Below, piece by piece: positions 6,251-8,987 of a stretch of DNA of 8,987 bases (position 1 is its first letter; each line of letters starts with the position of its first letter). The DNA is taken from positions 1 through 8,987 of the forward strand of contig JAILNW010000367.1 in the NCBI GenBank assembly GCA_024691145.1, written 5' to 3'. A program made the translations under genes and the position numbers. This DNA comes from Lachnospiraceae bacterium. Its GTDB lineage: Bacteria; Bacillota; Clostridia; Lachnospirales; Lachnospiraceae. The notes under the pieces were generated by a model. It had not been told where the DNA came from. It worked only from the letters and a program-made list of their open reading frames with translations, and did not search any database.

Positions 6251-6874
6251 ATGGAAAAGAATGTTTATATAAAGCTGCAGCAGAAAACCACAGTATTTAA
6301 TAAAAAGGTACATTTAAAGGAAGTTGCTGATGTGGTTTGTAATGATGATAAATTAGAAGACAGAATAAAGAACATAACACTTATAGATATAAAGAAAGAT
6401 AAAGAACATTGTTATTCATTTTCCGTAACAAGTGTTATTAATAAAATCCAGCAATTATGTGGAGATGTTAATGTTATTAATCTGGGAGAGACAGACTTTA
6501 TTGTGGACTATCTTACAAAAACAGAAGTAAACAGATTTGTAGAATTTCTGAAGGTGGCTTTTATATCCTTAGTTGTGTTTCTAGGCTCTGCCTTCACCAT
6601 TATGACTTTTAATACAGATGTAAGTGTTGGTGAACAGTTTGAGATTATATACGCACTTTTACTAGGACACACAGGAGAAAGCATGAATATACTTGAGATA
6701 ACATATAGTATAGGTATAGGGGCAGGTATGATTATATTCTTTAACCATTATTCCAGAAAGAAAACAGAAGATGATCCTACTCCTGTGCAGATAGAAATGT
6801 GTTCCTATGAAAAGGATATTTGTGGTGCAATAGTAAACCAGGCAAATAAAAATGGAAAGCTTATAGAGGATTAG
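6251..6874 (+). CDS. spoVAA: Stage V sporulation protein AA
   Basis: 207 residues, the usual size. SpoVA proteins sit in the inner membrane of the forespore and spore, where the system takes up dipicolinic acid during sporulation and releases it in germination; the exact role of SpoVAA is less clear. A soluble N-terminal half (1-95) is followed by two membrane helices (about 101-120 and 150-166) and a soluble tail containing DDPTPVQIEMCSYEKDI, which matches the conserved DPTP-x-E-x-Y-E signature of SpoVAA. spoVAB begins 2 bases after the stop, so the genes are translated together. The gene lies just after a strong terminator and should have its own promoter, probably forespore-specific. Confidence 0.9.
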   Translation: MEKNVYIKLQQKTTVFNKKVHLKEVADVVCNDDKLEDRIKNITLIDIKKDKEHCYSFSVTSVINKIQQLCGDVNVINLGETDFIVDYLTKTEVNRFVEFLKVAFISLVVFLGSAFTIMTFNTDVSVGEQFEIIYALLLGHTGESMNILEITYSIGIGAGMIIFFNHYSRKKTEDDPTPVQIEMCSYEKDICGAIVNQANKNGKLIED

Positions 6875-6876
6875 TT

Positions 6877-7287
6877 ATGAGATTTGTAATACTTGGAATA
6901 ATCGGACTAATGTCTGGTGTGGGGGTGGCAGGAGGTTTATTTGCTTTTATAGTTGCAATAGGAGTAATTCAAAGACTTATTGTAAAAAGCAGAACTATTA
7001 ATTATGAAAGACATTACGAAAACTGTATAATATGGGGAGCAACTATTGCAAACATAGTATATGTATTTAGAATCAGCATACCATTAGGTATTGCAGGAAT
7101 AGTAATATATGGTACATTTGCAGGAATGTATATAGGAACTCAGGCAATGGCCCTTGCTGAAACAATAAAACTACTGCCCATTGCGGTAAGGAGAACCAAG
7201 ATAAAACATGGACTTCAGTATATAGTAACTGCCATGGCATGCGGTAAAATTATTGGTTCGGCAATAGGACTTATTATGAATAAATGA
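6877..7287 (+). CDS. spoVAB: Stage V sporulation protein AB
   Basis: 136 residues, an integral membrane protein of the spoVA operon, normal length. Four hydrophobic segments are visible (about 3-30, 48-64, 68-95 and 113-133). Family-like features are the glycine-rich first helix (GLMSGVGVAGGLFAF), the NYERHYE segment (about 42-48) and the ETIKLLPIAVRR motif (about 90-101). It starts 2 bases after spoVAA and ends 13 bases before spoVAC, consistent with one operon. No start ambiguity was seen, and no residue appears to be missing. Confidence 0.9.
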   Translation: MRFVILGIIGLMSGVGVAGGLFAFIVAIGVIQRLIVKSRTINYERHYENCIIWGATIANIVYVFRISIPLGIAGIVIYGTFAGMYIGTQAMALAETIKLLPIAVRRTKIKHGLQYIVTAMACGKIIGSAIGLIMNK

Positions 7288-7300
7288 AAGAAGGTATTAT

Positions 7301-7792
7301 ATGAATAGTAATAATGTGGATATAAAAACAGTTTTAAATGAAACACAGATAGACAGAAGAAATGCATTATATAATGAATATGTAGATAATGTAACACCAA
7401 AGCATAATCCTATAATAAATATGATTCATGCATTTTTGGTAGGTGGAGTTATATGTACCATTGGACAGTTAATAGTAACGCTCTTTATGAATCTTGGTGT
7501 TGGAAAAGAAGAAGCTCAATTATATAATGTGATGATACTTGTTCTTGCAAGTGCAATATTAACCGGACTTGGAGTATATGCAAAGATTGCAAAGTATGGC
7601 GGAGCAGGAGCGTTGGTGCCTATAACGGGCTTTGCAAATTCAATTACAGCACCGGCTATTGAGTATAAAAAAGAAGGTCAGGTATTTGGTATAGGATGCT
7701 CAATATTTAAAATAGCAGGTCCTGTTATATTGTATGGAATGGTATCAAGTGTGGTGCTTGGAAGTATATACTGGATAGTGAAAATGTTGTAA
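7301..7792 (+). CDS. spoVAC: Stage V sporulation protein AC
   Basis: 163 residues. SpoVAC is a membrane protein of the dipicolinic acid transport system, described in Bacillus subtilis as a mechanosensitive channel acting in spore germination. Conserved blocks visible: AFLVGGVICTIGQL (about 44-57), ILTGLGVYAKIAKYGGAGALVPITGFANSI (about 86-115), APAIEYKKEGQVFGIG and a final hydrophobic helix. The soluble N-terminus of about 35 residues is typical. The start follows GAAGGT by a suitable distance, 13 bases after spoVAB. In Bacillus and most clostridia spoVAD comes next; here no spoVAD follows, only a 96-base gap and a MraY-type gene. The gene itself looks complete, and no hairpin terminator follows it. 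Confidence 0.95.
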   Translation: MNSNNVDIKTVLNETQIDRRNALYNEYVDNVTPKHNPIINMIHAFLVGGVICTIGQLIVTLFMNLGVGKEEAQLYNVMILVLASAILTGLGVYAKIAKYGGAGALVPITGFANSITAPAIEYKKEGQVFGIGCSIFKIAGPVILYGMVSSVVLGSIYWIVKML

Positions 7793-7807
7793 ATCTGAAA
7801 TTTGGTA

Positions 7808-7835
7808 TGGTATTTTTCTGAAAATAGTGTATAAT
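7808..7835 (+). promoter_or_regulatory. Candidate promoter of the MraY-type gene
   Basis: A perfect TATAAT (7830-7835) lies 53 bases before the gene start. No good -35 is present at 16-18 bases (best TGGTAT, 7808-7813), so it may be weak or rely on other contacts. A separate promoter makes sense because a wall-synthesis gene needs vegetative expression, unlike the spoVA genes before it. Confidence 0.45.
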
Positions 7836-7888
7836 CATAAATGAGACTAATTCTTTTGGGAAGATTAAGAAAAGGAGAATGAATTTCG

Positions 7889-8656
7889 ATGATTAATGAA
7901 TTATTTTCAAGCATTAATAAACAGACCATTGCATTTTCAGGAATTCTGATTGCATTTGCGTTAACATGTTTCTTTTTATCAAAGGCAAGTAAGTTCCTTC
8001 CTAAGGATCAGGGAAGAGAATTTGCACATGATGGAAAACTTTCAGCAGGAAAGCCAAGAGGTGCAGGTATTATATTCATACTGATATTTGCTGTAGTATC
8101 CTTACTGTTTGCACAGTTAACAACGGAGATTGTAGCATATATAATACTTGTTATAATTGCCATGATTACAGGTTATCTTGACGATGCTTCAAAAGCTCCT
8201 TGGGGAGAATATAAGAAGGGATTCTTGGATTTATTAATTGCGGTTGCAGTTGCTTTTACTTATATTAGTAATAATGGAACACAGGTAGTATTTGCAACAA
8301 CAGGATATTCACCTAAGTTTGTTGATAATAATATTGTATTCGGCATTTTAACAGTATTATTAGTATGGGTATCTATTAATGTAACTAACTGTTCAGACGG
8401 TGTAGACGGGTTATCAGGAACTGTTTCCATGATTTCCCTTGCTACAATTTACATAATGGATTTCTTCCTTAATAGTGATGAACAGTTTGATTACCTTATA
8501 CTTGTATTTGTAGTATGTATACTTGGATATTTGTGGTATAATGCAACACCTTCCAAACTTATGATGGGTGATGCAGGATCAAGATCTATGGGATTGTTTA
8601 TAGCACTTGCAGTATTAAAGTCAGGCAGTCCATTTATGTATTTCTTTATGGCATAA
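7889..8656 (+). pseudogene. mraY: Phospho-N-acetylmuramoyl-pentapeptide transferase (MraY-type), truncated at its 3' end
   Basis: MraY transfers phospho-MurNAc-pentapeptide to undecaprenyl phosphate, making lipid I at the inner face of the membrane. This copy has 255 residues and several membrane helices. Family motifs: LSAGKPRGAGIIF (51-63), the catalytic YLDDASK (96-102, D98 and D99), NVTNCSDGVDGL (164-175) and LMMGDAG (224-230, D228). It then stops at TAA 8654-8656 exactly where the sequence folds back on itself. The missing part, including the final conserved cytoplasmic loop with TPLHDYVRK, lies on the opposite strand; adding those 75 residues gives 330, a normal length. The start at 7889 has AAAGGAG 11 bases upstream. 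As written it could not be active, but the truncation may be an artefact of the join. Other polyprenyl-phosphate transferases are possible, though MraY fits best. Confidence 0.8.
8540..8654 (+). repeat. Left arm of a 115-base imperfect inverted repeat (MraY-type gene)
   Basis: This arm is the reverse complement of 8873-8987 at 110 of 115 positions. The five differences fall at 8546, 8557, 8560, 8579 and 8648; two are silent and three change a residue (Thr/Ala 220, Ser/Ala 231, Met/Val 254). The repeat may continue past the window edge. Confidence 0.95.
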
Positions 8657-8987
8657 GTTTCTGTAAACTTGATAATATCATATACATTGCCATTATTGAA
8701 ACAACAACCTGTATAATAGCAAATCTTGTAACACACTGTGTATTAGACCAGCCTCTTGTTTTTCTAACATAATCATGAAGTGGAGTTCTTACATTCTTTA
8801 AAATATGAATCTTAAAGAATCTAAGTAAAGTAACCTTTACAAGTCCAAGTCCTCCATCCATAATTAAAACAAATGCCACAAAGAAATACATAAATGGACT
8901 GCCTGACTTTAATACTGCAAGTGCTATAAACAATCCCATAGATCTTGCTCCTGCATCACCCATCATCAGCTTGGAAGGTGCTGCATT
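8646..8987 (-). CDS. mraY: C-terminal part of a second MraY-type copy, inverted (5' end outside window)
   Basis: The minus strand is open from the right edge to TAA (8648-8646), giving 113 residues. The first 38 repeat the end of the + strand copy (from NAAPSKLMMGDAGARS to SPFMYFFVA), and the next 75 are the part that copy lacks. These include FVLIMDGGLGLVKVTLLRFF, the loop RTPLHDYVRKTRGWSNTQ and a last helix, ending LQKLMP. In Escherichia coli MraY the loop carries HHH; here the aligned place reads LHD, a variant that deserves a family comparison. The ending gives the expected total length, so the stop may be native, though its last two bases also belong to the other arm. The full gene may continue beyond the window, or this may be the true end of the + copy pasted in backwards. 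Confidence 0.8.
   Translation of the reverse strand, partial: NAAPSKLMMGDAGARSMGLFIALAVLKSGSPFMYFFVAFVLIMDGGLGLVKVTLLRFFKIHILKNVRTPLHDYVRKTRGWSNTQCVTRFAIIQVVVSIMAMYMILSSLQKLMP
8873..8987 (-). repeat. Right arm of the 115-base imperfect inverted repeat
   Basis: It mirrors 8540-8654, with a 218-base spacer (8655-8872) that encodes the MraY C-terminus on the minus strand. At each of the five mismatches this copy has G on the sense strand where the + copy has A or T. Confidence 0.95.

Noticed and set aside
7812..7826. Small inverted repeat (ATTTTTCTGAAAAT) considered as a spoVAC terminator
   Set aside because: The stem is short and all A/T apart from one C-G, with no T tract after it; too weak to terminate.
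8540..8987. Inverted repeat considered as an insertion-sequence or transposon end
   Set aside because: Both arms are coding sequence of one MraY-type gene, with no transposase and no target duplication visible.
1..8987. tRNA, rRNA, CRISPR and riboswitch search by eye
   Set aside because: No cloverleaf ends, spaced repeats or long structured leaders were seen; nearly all of the window is coding.

Overview
The window looks like a low-GC, spore-forming Firmicute, most likely a gut or rumen Lachnospiraceae-type Clostridia. The grounds are AT-rich codon use, AGGAGG-like ribosome binding sites before nearly every gene, the era-recO-(lipoprotein)-glyS order, the dimeric type of glycyl-tRNA synthetase and the spoVA sporulation genes. 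Species cannot be read from the sequence alone. Almost all genes are on the + strand and tightly packed.

Layout. Bases 1-161 are the tail of an unknown membrane protein, ended by a hairpin terminator (181-214). A good vegetative promoter (216-244) abuts that terminator and starts a run of genes: an exported ComEC-like metallo-beta-lactamase-fold lipoprotein (294-1121), the ribosome-assembly GTPase Era (1155-2048) and the recombination mediator RecO (2069-2812). A second good promoter (2820-2848), inside the end of recO, precedes an unrecognised lipoprotein (2945-3568) and glyS (3606-4994), closed by a strong terminator (5005-5041). A small accessory cluster follows: a cysteine-rich zinc-ribbon miniprotein, a DUF2085-type membrane protein and an unrecognised 160-residue acidic protein, closed by a third terminator (6175-6199). 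Next come spoVAA, spoVAB and spoVAC (6251-7792), part of the inner spore membrane system that moves dipicolinic acid. spoVAD and spoVAE do not follow; a MraY-type gene with its own possible promoter does.

The most striking structure is at the right end. The + strand MraY-type gene (7889-8656) is cut off after 255 residues, and the DNA then turns back: 8646-8987 encodes, on the minus strand, the same gene's C-terminal part with the missing last 75 residues. The two arms (8540-8654 and 8873-8987) are 115 bp each, match at 110 positions, and meet at a near-palindrome where the two stop codons mirror each other. Either this is a fold-back (chimeric) join made during amplification or assembly of related strains, or it is a real tail-to-tail inverted duplication with one broken copy. 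An artefact is the more economical reading, although arm divergence rules out a simple error-free self fold-back.

Functionally most of the window is core housekeeping (ribosome assembly, DNA repair, tRNA charging, cell-wall lipid I synthesis) plus sporulation. The less explained parts are the MBL-fold lipoprotein, the recO-glyS lipoprotein and the three-gene accessory cluster. I saw no tRNA, rRNA, CRISPR array, insertion sequence or riboswitch.
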